A DNA stretch of 64,000 nucleotides from Streptomyces canus (GCF_041435015.1 NZ_CP107989.1:124001-188000), one strand, 5' to 3'; positions 53,666 through 63,132 are shown, counted from the first letter of the stretch. Notes: generated by a model not told the origin, from the sequence alone. Numbers and translations: made by a program.

Positions 53666-55261
53666 ATGCGCAAGGGAACAAGCCGAAGGGCGGGAGCCGT
53701 CATGACGACGGGGGTCGCGGTGACCGCGACCCTGTTGGCCGCCTTACCGGCGCAGGCCATCGTGGGCGGCACCGAGTCAACCCGCGCTTACTCCTTCATG
53801 GGTTCGTTCCAGCCGTCCTATCCTGCGCCGCCGCGCCCGGACGGACACGGCTGTGGGGTGGAGGTCCTGGCGCCGCAATGGGTTCTGACGGCCAGTCACT
53901 GCGCCGGCCGGAATCCTACTGATGCGAAGGTGGGTGTCCCGCGTGGCTGGAAGGTCCGGGTCGGGTCACTGGACACCACGTCCGGAGGCGAGGTCGCCGA
54001 GGTCGACCACTACTACCGGTTGGCGACCACTCGCGATGACGGGGGGTTCTGGGGCCGGGACATGGCGTTGATGCACCTGCGGACCCCGGTTCGCGCCAAG
54101 CCGGTGCGGATCGCTTCGACCACACCGCCGGACAACACGCCCGTCCGCATCATGGGCTGGGGCATGACCTGCGACGACACTGACAACGCGGCGTGTTTCC
54201 CTACGCGGCTGCGGGAGGCCGACACCGTGGTTCAGCCGATCTCGACGTGTCCGTCAGCCGTGCCCGGCGGAGAGTTGTGTGTCGGTAGCGACGACGGCAG
54301 CGTCGCCGCGTCGAACATGGATTCCGGTGGGCCCGCGCTGGTCCGCGAGGGCGATCAGTGGGCCGTGGCCGGTGTGGTCAGTGGCCCCGACGAAAGCGGC
54401 AAGACGCTGTACACCGATGTCACCCGGCACGCCGACTGGCTCAACGGCGTCATCACGGGCACCGACGTGCCCCCCGATGATCCGATCCCGGACGTGGAAG
54501 GCTCGGTGGATCTGAGCGGCTGTGCGGGCTCAGTGGTCCGCACCCCCATCTCCCGGCCGCAGGACCCGGCTCTGTTGCTGACCAACGGTCACTGCGTGCA
54601 AGGACAGCGGCCCGGGCCCGGAACCGCGATGGTGAACCAGCCGGCCGACCGCGAGGTACCCATCGCCGACCGGCAGGGCTACCCGCAGACCACCGCACGT
54701 GCGAAACGGCTCGTGTACGCGACGATGACCGGCACCGACATCGCGCTCTACCGCCTGGACAAGACCTACGCGCAGTTGAGGAGCGAGGGCGCGAAAATCT
54801 TCCACCTCACCACCACCCCCGTGCGCGCGGGCGACCCGCTGACCATGGCCTACACCAGCCACCGCTTCAACTGCACCGCCGAGACGGTGGTCACGCACCT
54901 GCGGGAGGGCGGCTACCAGCAGGACGACTCGATCCGCTACGCCGCCGGCGAAGACTGCGCCCCCTGGCACGGCACATCCGGTTCGGCGCTGCTGGCCCCC
55001 GACGGCTCCACGGTCGTGGGGATCCACAACACCCACAACGAGGCCGGCGAGCAGTGCACCGACAACAACCCCTGCGAGGTGGGTCCGGACGGAGCCGTGA
55101 CCTCCGTGCAGGGCCGTGGTTACGGCCAGCAGGTCGACATGATCACGGACTGCCTGGCCAGGGGATCGAAACTCGACCTCTCCCGTCAGAGCTGCACCCT
55201 CACCGGTGCCACGCGCCGCCCTGCCGACCACGACAGCCACCCCGGCGACCACAACCGATAG
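53666..55261 (+). CDS. secreted protein with two trypsin-like serine protease domains
   Basis: A 531-residue exported protein. The signal peptide ends LAALPAQA, directly followed by IVGG, the N-terminus of mature trypsins. The first domain has VLTASHCAG (His), RDMALMHL (Asp) and NMDSGGPAL (Ser, with Met in place of the usual Gly). From about residue 280 a second chymotrypsin-like domain follows with LLTNGHCV (His), GTDIALYRL (Asp) and WHGTSGSALLAPDGSTVVGI (Ser). Several cysteines could form disulphides. Both triads look complete. The tail (GATRRPADHDSHPGDHNR) is polar. AGAGGAG precedes the ATG. Confidence 0.88.
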   Translation: MRKGTSRRAGAVMTTGVAVTATLLAALPAQAIVGGTESTRAYSFMGSFQPSYPAPPRPDGHGCGVEVLAPQWVLTASHCAGRNPTDAKVGVPRGWKVRVGSLDTTSGGEVAEVDHYYRLATTRDDGGFWGRDMALMHLRTPVRAKPVRIASTTPPDNTPVRIMGWGMTCDDTDNAACFPTRLREADTVVQPISTCPSAVPGGELCVGSDDGSVAASNMDSGGPALVREGDQWAVAGVVSGPDESGKTLYTDVTRHADWLNGVITGTDVPPDDPIPDVEGSVDLSGCAGSVVRTPISRPQDPALLLTNGHCVQGQRPGPGTAMVNQPADREVPIADRQGYPQTTARAKRLVYATMTGTDIALYRLDKTYAQLRSEGAKIFHLTTTPVRAGDPLTMAYTSHRFNCTAETVVTHLREGGYQQDDSIRYAAGEDCAPWHGTSGSALLAPDGSTVVGIHNTHNEAGEQCTDNNPCEVGPDGAVTSVQGRGYGQQVDMITDCLARGSKLDLSRQSCTLTGATRRPADHDSHPGDHNR

Positions 55262-55335
55262 CGCCTCCGGCTGTGGCCACGGCAGGCATGATGGTGGGGT
55301 TTGCTTTCCGGTGCCGCGCATCGCAAGGCGCCGGA

Positions 55336-55352
55336 GCGCCCCGATGGGGCGC
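55336..55352. terminator. stem-loop terminator after the protease gene
   Basis: GCGCCCC-GAT-GGGGCGC is a perfect 7-bp stem with a 3-base loop, 75 bases after the protease stop. It separates that gene from the convergent LacI remnant. Confidence 0.55.
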
Positions 55353-55439
55353 CCCCGCTCGAGTGAAGTCGAGCGTGAGGGAGGAGCTACTGGGCGTGTC
55401 TGTTTCGTTGGCTCATCAGTTGATCGGGGGCACCTGTCC

Positions 55440-55585
55440 GATGAGTGATCACTGAGGCGATGTGGAACCGGACCGAGCCGCTGATGTCGGCCGACCCGCT
55501 CCGCGGACGCCGGGGACCGACCACCGCCGCACGCTCGAGGCCATCGTGTGGAAACACTGTCCCGGGGCGTCCGGCCGGGCGGCGG
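55440..55585 (+). pseudogene. IS5-family transposase N-terminal scrap
   Basis: The plus strand reads ITEAMWNRTEPLMSADPLRG, then, after a one-base shift, DHRRTLEAIVWKHCPGAS, matching the start of IS5-family transposases (usually W...EPLLP...G...DHR..LEAI..K...G..WRDLP). Homology ends near 55585 where the LacI gene breaks off, so an IS-mediated deletion probably removed the rest of both. Confidence 0.7.
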
Positions 55586-56080
55586 TGCTTCGACGGCCGC
55601 GGCGCACGGCACGTGGGCCGGGACACGGTCCAGCGCCGCCGCCCCGAGCCGGTCGAACCCGATGACGATCACGCCGCCGACCGAGGCGGCCTCGGCGATG
55701 GTGCGGTCCAGGTCGTCCCCGGGAGTGACGACTCTTACGCCGACCGAGTAGCCCGCCACGCGGGCGGCCTCCTCCAGGCCCTGCAGGGTCGCTGCGTAGC
55801 CGTAGAGGACGGTGTTGGACGTCAGGACCGTGACCGACTTGGTCACCCCGCCGGCCAAGGCGAACGCGGTGGCGTTACGCCGGAAACCGAGGGATTCGAC
55901 GGCTTCCTCGACCCGGCGGCGGGTCTCCTCCTTCACGTTCGGGTGGTCGTTGATGACCCTCGAAACGGTCTGGTAGGAGACGCCGGCCGCCTGGCCGACG
56001 TCGCGGATGCTGGCGGGCTTGCGCTGAGGTCCCGAGGGTTCGGCGTGGGCACCGGAGCTTGTGTGACCGGTCACAGACAT
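55585..56080 (-). pseudogene. LacI-family regulator, truncated
   Basis: From the ATG at 56080 the frame gives the complete LacI DNA-binding domain (ASIRDVGQAAGVSYQTVSRV and RRVEEAVESLGFRRNATAFA, including the hinge helix) and the first half of the ligand domain to VPAHVPCAAAVEAP. It then runs into foreign sequence near 55585. The rest, about 170 of 335 residues, is missing. No stop codon follows; the frame stays open to 54530 across the antisense of the protease gene, so any product would be a chimera. It is divergent from the GH36 gene, which it presumably once repressed. Confidence 0.85.
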
Positions 56081-56103
56081 GCGAGGATTGTGAGCGGTCA
56101 CAA
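56062..56103. promoter_or_regulatory. pair of LacI-type operators
   Basis: TGTGACCGGTCACA (56062-56075) is a perfect palindrome and TTGTGAGCGGTCACAA (56088-56103) is a near-perfect one with the same TGTGA/TCACA arms. Their centres are 27 bases apart. The first overlaps the LacI start codons, the second lies just upstream, and both are about 160-200 bases before the GH36 gene, as expected for an autoregulated sugar repressor. Confidence 0.75.
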
Positions 56104-56260
56104 CCCGGCCGTCAAGAGCCGGAACCCACGGCGCTACCTCTCCGGCAGGAAAACGCCGTCAGCGGTCTCGGCGCCGGGAACCCCGTCAAACCGTGTCCTC
56201 CCTGCGAAATCGCCAGTATCGGACCGCTGAGACGATCACCATCCCCGAAGGGAAATCGCG

Positions 56261-58417
56261 TTGACATCAGCACCGGAAACCACCCACGGGGCCTTGCTGT
56301 GGAGCCATGCCACCCTCGGGCTGCGTGCCGTCAAGGACCCCTCCGGATCGGTCCGACTCACCACCGCGGGGCAGGTATGGGACTCCCTCCTCCCCCTGGT
56401 CGAGGTCAATCTCACGGGACACGGCCGCACCTGGTCGGGAGAACGTTCCATCGACACGACCGTCGGCAGCCGCCTGGTGCTGCGCGACCACGAGACGGTC
56501 GCGGACGGGGAGTGGCGGCACACGACCATAGGGCTGACCGATCCGCAGACCCGCCTCACCGCGCACGTCACCCTGAGCACCGTCCCCGGGGCAGGTTTCG
56601 TGCGCTCGCGGGTACGTCTGGTCAACGAGGGCGACGAGCCCCTGCAGGTGGAGGGCGTGTCCTGCCTCACCCTGGGCGGCATCACCGACCAGGAGAGCGG
56701 TCTCGACGGGCTGACCCTGCACTGGGCGGACAACGACTGGCTCGCCGAATGCCGCTGGCGGCAGGCCGCGTTCCGGGACCAGGTGGTCCCGCTGAACCGG
56801 GCCGCCCACGGTCACGAGGGCCGCGGCTGCTTCGAGCGGTACTCACAGGGCTCCTGGTCCACGGGACGGCAGCTCCCGGTCGCCGGCCTCACCGCCGGTG
56901 ACGGAGGGGCCTGGTTCTGGCAGATCGAGTCCAGCGCGGGCTGGCGCTACGAGGCCGGGGAACGGGAGAACGCCGCCTACCTCGCCCTCTTCGGACCCGA
57001 TGACGCGCACCACCAGTGGCGGCAGACGCTCGCCCCGGGTCAGGAGTTCACGACGGTGCCCGCTGTCCTCGTCCACTCCACGAGCGGCGGCCTGGACGCG
57101 GCGTTCGGTGAACTCACCGCCTACCGGCGCCGTATCCGCCGCGCCCACCCCGACCACCAGGCGCTGCCGGTGATCTACAACGACTACATGAACACCCTCA
57201 TGGGTGACCCCACCACCGACAAGCTCCTGCCGCTGATCAAGGCAGCCGGCGCCGCCGGCGCGGAGGTCTTCGTCATCGACGCCGGCTGGTACGACGACGA
57301 CGCCCAGGGCTGGTGGGATGCCGTGGGCGCCTGGGAACCCGCCGGCCGCCGCTTTCCCGGTGGCATCCACGAGGTCCTCGACGCCATCAGGCAGCACGGC
57401 ATGACCCCCGGTCTGTGGCTGGAACCCGAAGTCGTCGGTGTCCGCAGCCCCCTGGCCCACAGCCTGCCCCCCGAGGCGTTTTTTCGCCGGGGCGGGGTCC
57501 GGCTGACCGAGCACGGCCGCCACCACCTCGATCTGCGTCACCCGGCTGCCCGCGCCCACCTCGATCAGGTCGTCGACCGAATCGTCGGTGAATGGGGAGT
57601 GGGCTACCTCAAACTCGACTACAACATCAACGCCGGTCCAGGCACCGAGAACGACGCCGAAAGCGCGGGCGCCGGCCTGCTCGGGCACCACCGTGCCCAC
57701 CTCGACTGGCTCGCCTCGCTCCTGGACCGGCACCCCGGCCTGGTCCTGGAGAACTGCGGGTCCGGGGGCCTGCGCATGGACTACGCGCAGCTGGCGGTGG
57801 CGCAGTTGCAGTCCACCAGCGACCAGCAGGATCCCCTGCGCTATCCGCCCATCGCGGCAGCGGCGGCAACGGCGGCGGCACCCGAGCAGGCCGCCGTGTG
57901 GGCGTACCCCCAACCGGAGTTCGGCCTCGACGCGATCGCGTTCACGATGACCACGGCCCTGCTGGGACGCGTGCACCTGTCCGGCTTCCTCGACCGCATG
58001 AGCGAGGAGCAGTCCGCCCTCGTCCGCTCCGGTGTGGACGTCTACAAGCACATCCGGCACGACATCGCCGGGGCGCTCCCGTTCTGGCCGCTCGGTCTGC
58101 CCGGCTGGGAGGACGACTGGCTGGCACACGGACTGCACACCGCCGACACGATGTACCTTGCGGTGTGGCGGCGGGAACCGACCGCGGGCAGTGCGGACAC
58201 GGGCGCGAACCTCACGATCTCCGGGAACGCCGAGGCCGACAGCCGTGCTTTGCGGGTCCCGCACCTCGGCAACGGCCGGCTGATCCCCGAAGTGCTCTAC
58301 CCGGGCGCCGCGGATGCCATGGCGACCTGGGAAGCGTCCGAGGGGCTCCTCACCGTCACTCTGCCCCGCCCGGACACCGCTCTTCTCATCCGCCTCGGCG
58401 CCACACCGGCCCCGTAG
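56261..58417 (+). CDS. alpha-galactosidase, GH36
   Basis: A 718-residue cytoplasmic glycoside hydrolase. The N-terminal 280 residues are the beta-sandwich supporting domain. The barrel begins around VIYNDYMNTLMGDPTTDKLL and AGAAGAEVFVIDAGWY; the nucleophile lies in VGYLKLDYN near residue 453, and the acid/base in LQSTSDQQDP near 521. GLWLEPEVVG and ENCGSGGLRMDYA are typical GH36 elements. It removes terminal alpha-galactose from raffinose-type sugars or galactosides. The start is a TTG with GAAGGGA upstream. No transporter genes accompany it, and its LacI repressor is broken. Confidence 0.93.
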   Translation: MTSAPETTHGALLWSHATLGLRAVKDPSGSVRLTTAGQVWDSLLPLVEVNLTGHGRTWSGERSIDTTVGSRLVLRDHETVADGEWRHTTIGLTDPQTRLTAHVTLSTVPGAGFVRSRVRLVNEGDEPLQVEGVSCLTLGGITDQESGLDGLTLHWADNDWLAECRWRQAAFRDQVVPLNRAAHGHEGRGCFERYSQGSWSTGRQLPVAGLTAGDGGAWFWQIESSAGWRYEAGERENAAYLALFGPDDAHHQWRQTLAPGQEFTTVPAVLVHSTSGGLDAAFGELTAYRRRIRRAHPDHQALPVIYNDYMNTLMGDPTTDKLLPLIKAAGAAGAEVFVIDAGWYDDDAQGWWDAVGAWEPAGRRFPGGIHEVLDAIRQHGMTPGLWLEPEVVGVRSPLAHSLPPEAFFRRGGVRLTEHGRHHLDLRHPAARAHLDQVVDRIVGEWGVGYLKLDYNINAGPGTENDAESAGAGLLGHHRAHLDWLASLLDRHPGLVLENCGSGGLRMDYAQLAVAQLQSTSDQQDPLRYPPIAAAAATAAAPEQAAVWAYPQPEFGLDAIAFTMTTALLGRVHLSGFLDRMSEEQSALVRSGVDVYKHIRHDIAGALPFWPLGLPGWEDDWLAHGLHTADTMYLAVWRREPTAGSADTGANLTISGNAEADSRALRVPHLGNGRLIPEVLYPGAADAMATWEASEGLLTVTLPRPDTALLIRLGATPAP

Positions 58418-58692
58418 CCTCCCGAGACCGCCTTTCGCCGCCGGATGCCGGGGCGCGTTCCACCGGACGAGGAACGGTTCGCGCTGCGCCGCGCCCACTC
58501 CGCCGGCCGGTGGACGGTGCGGGCGTCGAACGCCCGCATCGCCCCTGACGCCGGCCGTCGCGCGCTCCGGACAGTGACCGCCAGCCGACATCACACAAGC
58601 GGCTCGTGAGGCGCTGACTGTCGCGCCGGGCTCGCTCATAACCGCCCAAGGACAGTTCATGAGCCGTCAGAAACGGGCCTGACCCGCCCGGT

Positions 58693-59631
58693 TCAGAAGG
58701 CGTGCGCCATCAGCTCCGCGAACAGCGCGTGTTCGTCGACCTCAAGGCCCCGCGAGCGGAACCAGCCGCAGATGTTGGCGCAGTCCCGCTGGAGGAAGGT
58801 CATCCCGTTGAGGTTGCCGACCAGATCGACGATCTGTGGCAGGTCGATGATGACCAGCCGCTCGCCCGCCGCCAGGATGTTGTACGCCGACAGGTCGCCG
58901 TGCACGACGCCGCTCTGGACCATCGTCGCCAGCGCATCGGTGAGCTGCTCGAAGTACGCCACCAGCAGCTCGCGTGAGGGGCGAGTCTGGGCGAGCCGGG
59001 GCGCGGTCGCGACGGCGCCGTCCTCGTCGACGACGGTGATCCACTCCATCAGGATCTCGGTGCCGTCGATCTGGACCGGGTAGGGAACCGGCAGCCCGAG
59101 ATTCCACAGCCGCACCAGCGCACCCCACTCGGACACCGCCCACTCACCGGCCGCGACCTGCCGGCCGAAGGTGCTCTTCCGCTTGATAGCCCGCTCGTCA
59201 CGTGAGCGCTTCATCGAACGGCCCTCGGTATAGGAGGCGGCGCGGTGGAAGGACCGGTGCTCGGGAGAGCGGTAACGCTTGGCCGCCATGACCACGCCAC
59301 CGGAGGGGTCGAGCGGGTCGGCGCGTTCGACGAGGTGGACGTCGGCCTCCTTGCCGGTTTTCAGGACGCCGAGCTCGGTGTCGATCGCTCCCTGCGAGGT
59401 CACCACCCAGTCCGGGAGCGGCTCGGGGCCTCGGCAGAGGGGTTCGACACTGAGCCAGGTCGACCAGCGCTGGCCGTCGGCGAGGTCGTCGTAGGCACGG
59501 AAGTCGAAGACGAACCGGTCGTCGATGTCGCCCAGGTCGTCCGAGGGCGGGACGTAGCGGTTGGCGTCGGTGCTGAAGGCGTCAGGAAATTCCGGGTGCT
59601 GAGGGTGCTGCGAGAGATCGTCGTGAGACAT
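58693..59631 (-). CDS. RIO1-like serine protein kinase
   Basis: A 312-residue RIO-family kinase. The nucleotide-binding strand reads LGVLKTGKEADVHLVE with the lysine in VMAAKRYRSPEHRSF. The catalytic loop is VVHGDLSAYNIL near residue 245 and the metal site IIDLPQIVD, both RIO signatures in place of HRD and DFG. The N-terminal 90 residues are acidic and variable. Bacterial RIO kinases are poorly understood. The gene is monocistronic; no close partner is seen, and 58418-58692 on its left holds no gene. Confidence 0.92.
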   Translation of the reverse strand: MSHDDLSQHPQHPEFPDAFSTDANRYVPPSDDLGDIDDRFVFDFRAYDDLADGQRWSTWLSVEPLCRGPEPLPDWVVTSQGAIDTELGVLKTGKEADVHLVERADPLDPSGGVVMAAKRYRSPEHRSFHRAASYTEGRSMKRSRDERAIKRKSTFGRQVAAGEWAVSEWGALVRLWNLGLPVPYPVQIDGTEILMEWITVVDEDGAVATAPRLAQTRPSRELLVAYFEQLTDALATMVQSGVVHGDLSAYNILAAGERLVIIDLPQIVDLVGNLNGMTFLQRDCANICGWFRSRGLEVDEHALFAELMAHAF

Positions 59632-60051
59632 CGCTGGAGGTGCTCCATGAGGCGAGAGAGAGGCGGTCTGCGGGCAGGCCGAGGACAGTCGTGGTCACGG
59701 TCGAGCCTCCTCTCGTGGAGCACCGGGCAGCTCCCGGTGGCTCGCCCATGGTGAGGGTCGGACACGGGGCGCGGCAACCGAATAAAGCCGGCCCGCGTCG
59801 GGCTGCCCCAGCGGTGCAGTCGGTTTCCGCCGTGATCCTCAGGACCGGGCTCGACCTGTTGCTCTTGGACGTCCCGCTGCATGCCCTCGTGGTCGGCACC
59901 CGGACGGGCAAGAAGTGGTGTCCTTCCGACCCGACGGCGACGACCGTGACGCGGCGGCGTCCTGATCCTCCCGGCCGGGCACCCTCCGGCCGACCGCTGC
60001 GCTGCCCCCGCCGTCTCTCGGGTCCGTGCCGACGGGGTGTTCGGATGCGCC
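59632..60051. other. gene-free stretch
   Basis: No domain or convincing start was found on either strand between the RIO kinase gene and the frameshifted hypothetical gene. It should include the RIO kinase promoter near 59640-59750. Confidence 0.35.
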
Positions 60052-60385
60052 TCAGGTCTCCGGGCCCGGTGGGCACGCGGCGTGGTCGGGGTGGCCGGGG
60101 GTGCGGCAGTCCTCCTTCACCTCCGCCTCGTACGCGCGTTCGCGGCCCTGTGCGAGCTCCGCCGCCGCGGGATGACGTTGCCGCCAGGATCTCCACGCGG
60201 ACCTTCTCGGCCCATTCGGTGTAACTGGCTTCGCGCAGCAGCCGGGCGGCACGGTCCCGCTCCGGGTCGGCGCCTCCGGTCAGCTGGTGGAACGCGTACA
60301 GACTGCCTCTGGCCCGCTCGGTCGTCTCCGGGCATTGGACGGCGCGCCGAGAGCTTGGACGGCCTTGTCGTCGGCCCAGGGCGGC
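60052..60385 (-). pseudogene. small hypothetical gene, frameshifted
   Basis: Two minus-strand frames together make a protein of about 100 residues: SLYAFHQLTGGADPERDRAA and LLREASYTEWAEKVRVEILA in the first, then PAAAELAQGRERAYEAEVKE and DCRTPGHPDHAACPPGPET to the stop at 60052. The switch lies near 60180. Both halves have good codon use. Family not recognised; the break may be real or a sequence error. Confidence 0.5.
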
Positions 60386-60468
60386 CACCGGTGGTTGCGG
60401 TCGGGTCCGTCCGGACGTTTGGGGCTGTCGGGGGCTTCCTGGAGGTGGTTCCCGGGTGCTCCTTGGCG

Positions 60469-62088
60469 TCAGCGGCTGGTTCCGGTGCGGTCGCGGCGAG
60501 TCAGCAGCCGTTGGGCGCGGGCCAGACCGGGTGGCCGGTGGCGGTGCAGTACGGCCCGGGCGGCGTTGGCGCCCGGTGCGCCGTGGACGCCGCCGCCCGG
60601 GTGGGCCCCGGCGGAGGCCAGGAAGAGGCCGGGGACGGCGGTCTCGGGGCGCCCGGTGCCGGGGGCCGGGCGGAAGACGAGCTGCTGATGGATCGCGGAC
60701 GTGCCTCCGTTGATGGCTCCGCCGCGCAGATTGGCGTCGAGGGACTCGAGGGTCGGGGGTGCCAGGATGCGGCGGGCGCGGACCAGGGAGCGGAAGCCGG
60801 GGGCAAAGCGTTCCACCTGGCGTTCGACCCGGTCGGCCATGAGTTCCTGGTCCTTGCTGTCCCAGCGACCGGTGATGCCCTCGTCGCCGGCGTCGGCGCC
60901 GATCTCGTGGGGGATGTGCGTGTAGGCCCAGGCCGATTCGGTGCCCTGCGGGGAGCGGGTGGCGTCAGCGGTGGTCATCTGGCCGAACAGCAGGAAGGGC
61001 CGTTCCGGTACCTCCCGCAGGGCGATCTGCGCGGCGAAACGAGTGAGCTCGTCCAGGCCGTCGGCGAGGTGCACGGTGCCCGCCCGGGACGCCTGCTCGG
61101 CCTGCCAGGGCACCGGGCCGTCCAGCGCCCAGTCGACCTTGAAGGTGGCGAGGTCCCACTGGAACCGGCGCAGGTCCTCCTGAAGCTGCGCGGGCAGGTG
61201 CTCGGGGTCGAGGAGATCGCCGTACAGGGCGGGCACGGACACGTCCGCCAGCACCGCCCGGCGCGCCACCACCGCGTCACCGGCCGCCGTCCGCACGCCG
61301 ACGGCCCGCCCGCCGCGGACGACGATCCGCTCGACGCGCTGCCCGCAGCGGATCCGCCCGCCGTGAGCCTGCAGGCGTCGGGTCAGGGCCCCGGTCAGGG
61401 CCCCGGAGCCGCCGACGGGGACCGGGAAGCCGTACGTCTGTCCCAGCATGCCCATCAGCCAGCCGAAGCCGCCGCTGCCCGCCGACTCGGGGGCGAGATC
61501 GGCGTGCAGGGCGTTGCCGGCCAGCAGCAGCCGGCCGCCCTGGCCGCGGAACTCCTCTTCACCCATACGGCGTACCGGCAGCACCAAGGTGCGTGCCATG
61601 CGCAGTCCGCCCGCGGCCCGCAGCCGCCGGGCCAGCCGTGCCGTCGCGCGCACGGGCGGGAAGGGGGTGAACAGGGCGTCCAGGATGTCGGGGCGCAGGG
61701 ACTCCCAGACATCGTGCAGGTGCCGCCAGGCGGCCCCGTCGCCCGGTGCGAAGGCGTCCAGGGACGCGGCGGTGGTGTCGATGTCACGGTCCAGGAGGGC
61801 GCAGCTGCCGTCGGTGAGCGGGTGGGCGAGCACGCTGGGTGCGTGGCTCCAGCGCAGCCCGTACCGGTCCAGGCGCAGCGCGGTCAGGACCGGAGAGGCG
61901 GCCGCGAGCGGGTAGAAGGCGCTGAAGACGTCGCTGACGTAGGCGGCATCGACGCCGTGGTCGTGGCGGACGGCGCCGCCCGGCTCCGGCTGCTCCTCCA
62001 GCACGTCGACGCTCCACCCGGCGTCCGCGAGCACGTTGGCGGCGACCAGGCCGTTGGGGCCCGCCCCGATCACCACGGCGTCAGGCAT
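60469..62088 (-). CDS. phytoene-desaturase-like FAD-dependent oxidoreductase
   Basis: A 539-residue flavoprotein. The N-terminal dinucleotide-binding motif reads AVVIGAGPNGLVAANVLADA with the acid in VDVLEEQPEPGGAVR, the CrtI/amine-oxidase pattern. The mid region (VPVGGSGALTGALTRRLQAH) and the C-terminal FAD motif (GLFLASAGAHPGGGVHGAPG) match carotenoid-desaturase-like proteins of the NAD(P)/FAD family. Its own start overlaps the end of the SRPBCC gene by eight bases, so the two are co-translated. No other carotenoid genes are nearby; the substrate is open. Confidence 0.9.
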   Translation of the reverse strand: MPDAVVIGAGPNGLVAANVLADAGWSVDVLEEQPEPGGAVRHDHGVDAAYVSDVFSAFYPLAAASPVLTALRLDRYGLRWSHAPSVLAHPLTDGSCALLDRDIDTTAASLDAFAPGDGAAWRHLHDVWESLRPDILDALFTPFPPVRATARLARRLRAAGGLRMARTLVLPVRRMGEEEFRGQGGRLLLAGNALHADLAPESAGSGGFGWLMGMLGQTYGFPVPVGGSGALTGALTRRLQAHGGRIRCGQRVERIVVRGGRAVGVRTAAGDAVVARRAVLADVSVPALYGDLLDPEHLPAQLQEDLRRFQWDLATFKVDWALDGPVPWQAEQASRAGTVHLADGLDELTRFAAQIALREVPERPFLLFGQMTTADATRSPQGTESAWAYTHIPHEIGADAGDEGITGRWDSKDQELMADRVERQVERFAPGFRSLVRARRILAPPTLESLDANLRGGAINGGTSAIHQQLVFRPAPGTGRPETAVPGLFLASAGAHPGGGVHGAPGANAARAVLHRHRPPGLARAQRLLTRRDRTGTSR

Positions 62089-62578
62089 GCCCGGCTCCCG
62101 CCGCGCCCTTCACCGACGCCGGTCGCGGAGCCCCGCGGGCCTCTCGCACCTCGTTCTCGCACAGCCGGGCGAGGCGGGCCAGCATGGTGCGGTGGCGCAT
62201 CTGGATCAGCGCTTCGAAGCCGACGTTGTGCAGCCGGCCGCCCGCCCCCTGGAGGGGGTGCTCGTCCACGATCACCAGGCAGTGCTCGCCCCACGGCCGC
62301 AGTTCTATCGCGATGCGTGCAGTGCCCAACGGTCCGGCGTGGGCCTCCAGCTCCAGGCCCTCGCCTTCCTCGCAGCGGCGTACGACCGTCTCGTTGACCA
62401 GCTTGAGCGGGCCGAGCGGGACCTGGAAGCGGATTGCCGCGTCCTTGTGCGGCCACTGCCCGCGAACCGGCTCGGAATGGGAGGTTCCCACCACCCACTC
62501 CGCGTAGCGGTGGCCGTCGGCGAGGACGGCCCACACCGCGCTCGGGCTGACTTTGATCAGACGATGGCGAACGGCCAC
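62081..62578 (-). CDS. SRPBCC-family (polyketide cyclase/START-like) protein
   Basis: A 165-residue protein of the Bet v1-like helix-grip fold: IKVSPSAVWAVLADGHRYAE, WVVGTSHSEPVRGQWPHKDA and later WGEHCLVIVDEHPLQGAGGR. The fold makes a hydrophobic cavity that binds or modifies lipophilic compounds. The GTG start follows GGAGG. Co-translation with the desaturase-like enzyme suggests it presents or accepts that enzyme's lipid-like substrate. Confidence 0.85.
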   Translation of the reverse strand: MAVRHRLIKVSPSAVWAVLADGHRYAEWVVGTSHSEPVRGQWPHKDAAIRFQVPLGPLKLVNETVVRRCEEGEGLELEAHAGPLGTARIAIELRPWGEHCLVIVDEHPLQGAGGRLHNVGFEALIQMRHRTMLARLARLCENEVREARGAPRPASVKGAAGAGHA

Positions 62579-62788
62579 GGATACCTCCAAGGGACTGCCC
62601 GGACCGGGTTGCCCGTCGGCCGTGCCCCGAGTGCCCGAGCCTGACGGGTCCAACCGGTGCCCCCCGGAGACCGGGCTCTTGTCCCGCCGACGGCCCGGGC
62701 GGGGGCCAACGTGCGGCATCAGCCATTCGGACGCATCCTGAAGTCCGGTCACTTCCTCAGACCAAGGCCCACAGCCAAGGGAGGTCCT

Positions 62789-62932
62789 GTGATCGTGCTC
62801 GCGCTCGCGCTGCCCCTCCTGATGATGGCCGCTCTCTTCGCCCTCGACGCCTTCGAGAACTGGCTCTTTCCCCCCTCGGAGCCTGCCGGGAACGCACCCC
62901 CTGCGGACACCACGCAAGACCTCGCACCCTGA
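62789..62932 (+). CDS. small single-helix membrane protein
   Basis: A 47-residue protein starting with a GTG after AGGGAGG. One hydrophobic helix (IVLALALPLLMMAALFALDA) is followed by FENWLFPPSEPAGNAPPADT and a short polar tail. Such proteins are common in Streptomyces and uncharacterised. It is divergent from the SRPBCC gene. Confidence 0.65.
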   Translation: MIVLALALPLLMMAALFALDAFENWLFPPSEPAGNAPPADTTQDLAP

Positions 62933-63132
62933 CGACGGATACAGGGCAGCCACCAGCCGGTGGCTGTGTCGCATCAGGCGACGGCTCGCGGACCCTCGAT
63001 CGTTCCTCCGTCCCGCAACCGGATCGCAAGACTGCCCTTCGGGGACGCGGCCCGGGCCACCCGCACCGTCCCCGCCTGGCTCCCCGCGGTCCCTTCGGCC
63101 GCATCGACATCCGCAGACACCCCGCACGACAA

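Noticed and set aside
60037..62397. Open frame of 786 codons on the plus strand
   Set aside because: Antisense of the desaturase-like oxidoreductase gene, whose own frame has clear FAD motifs.
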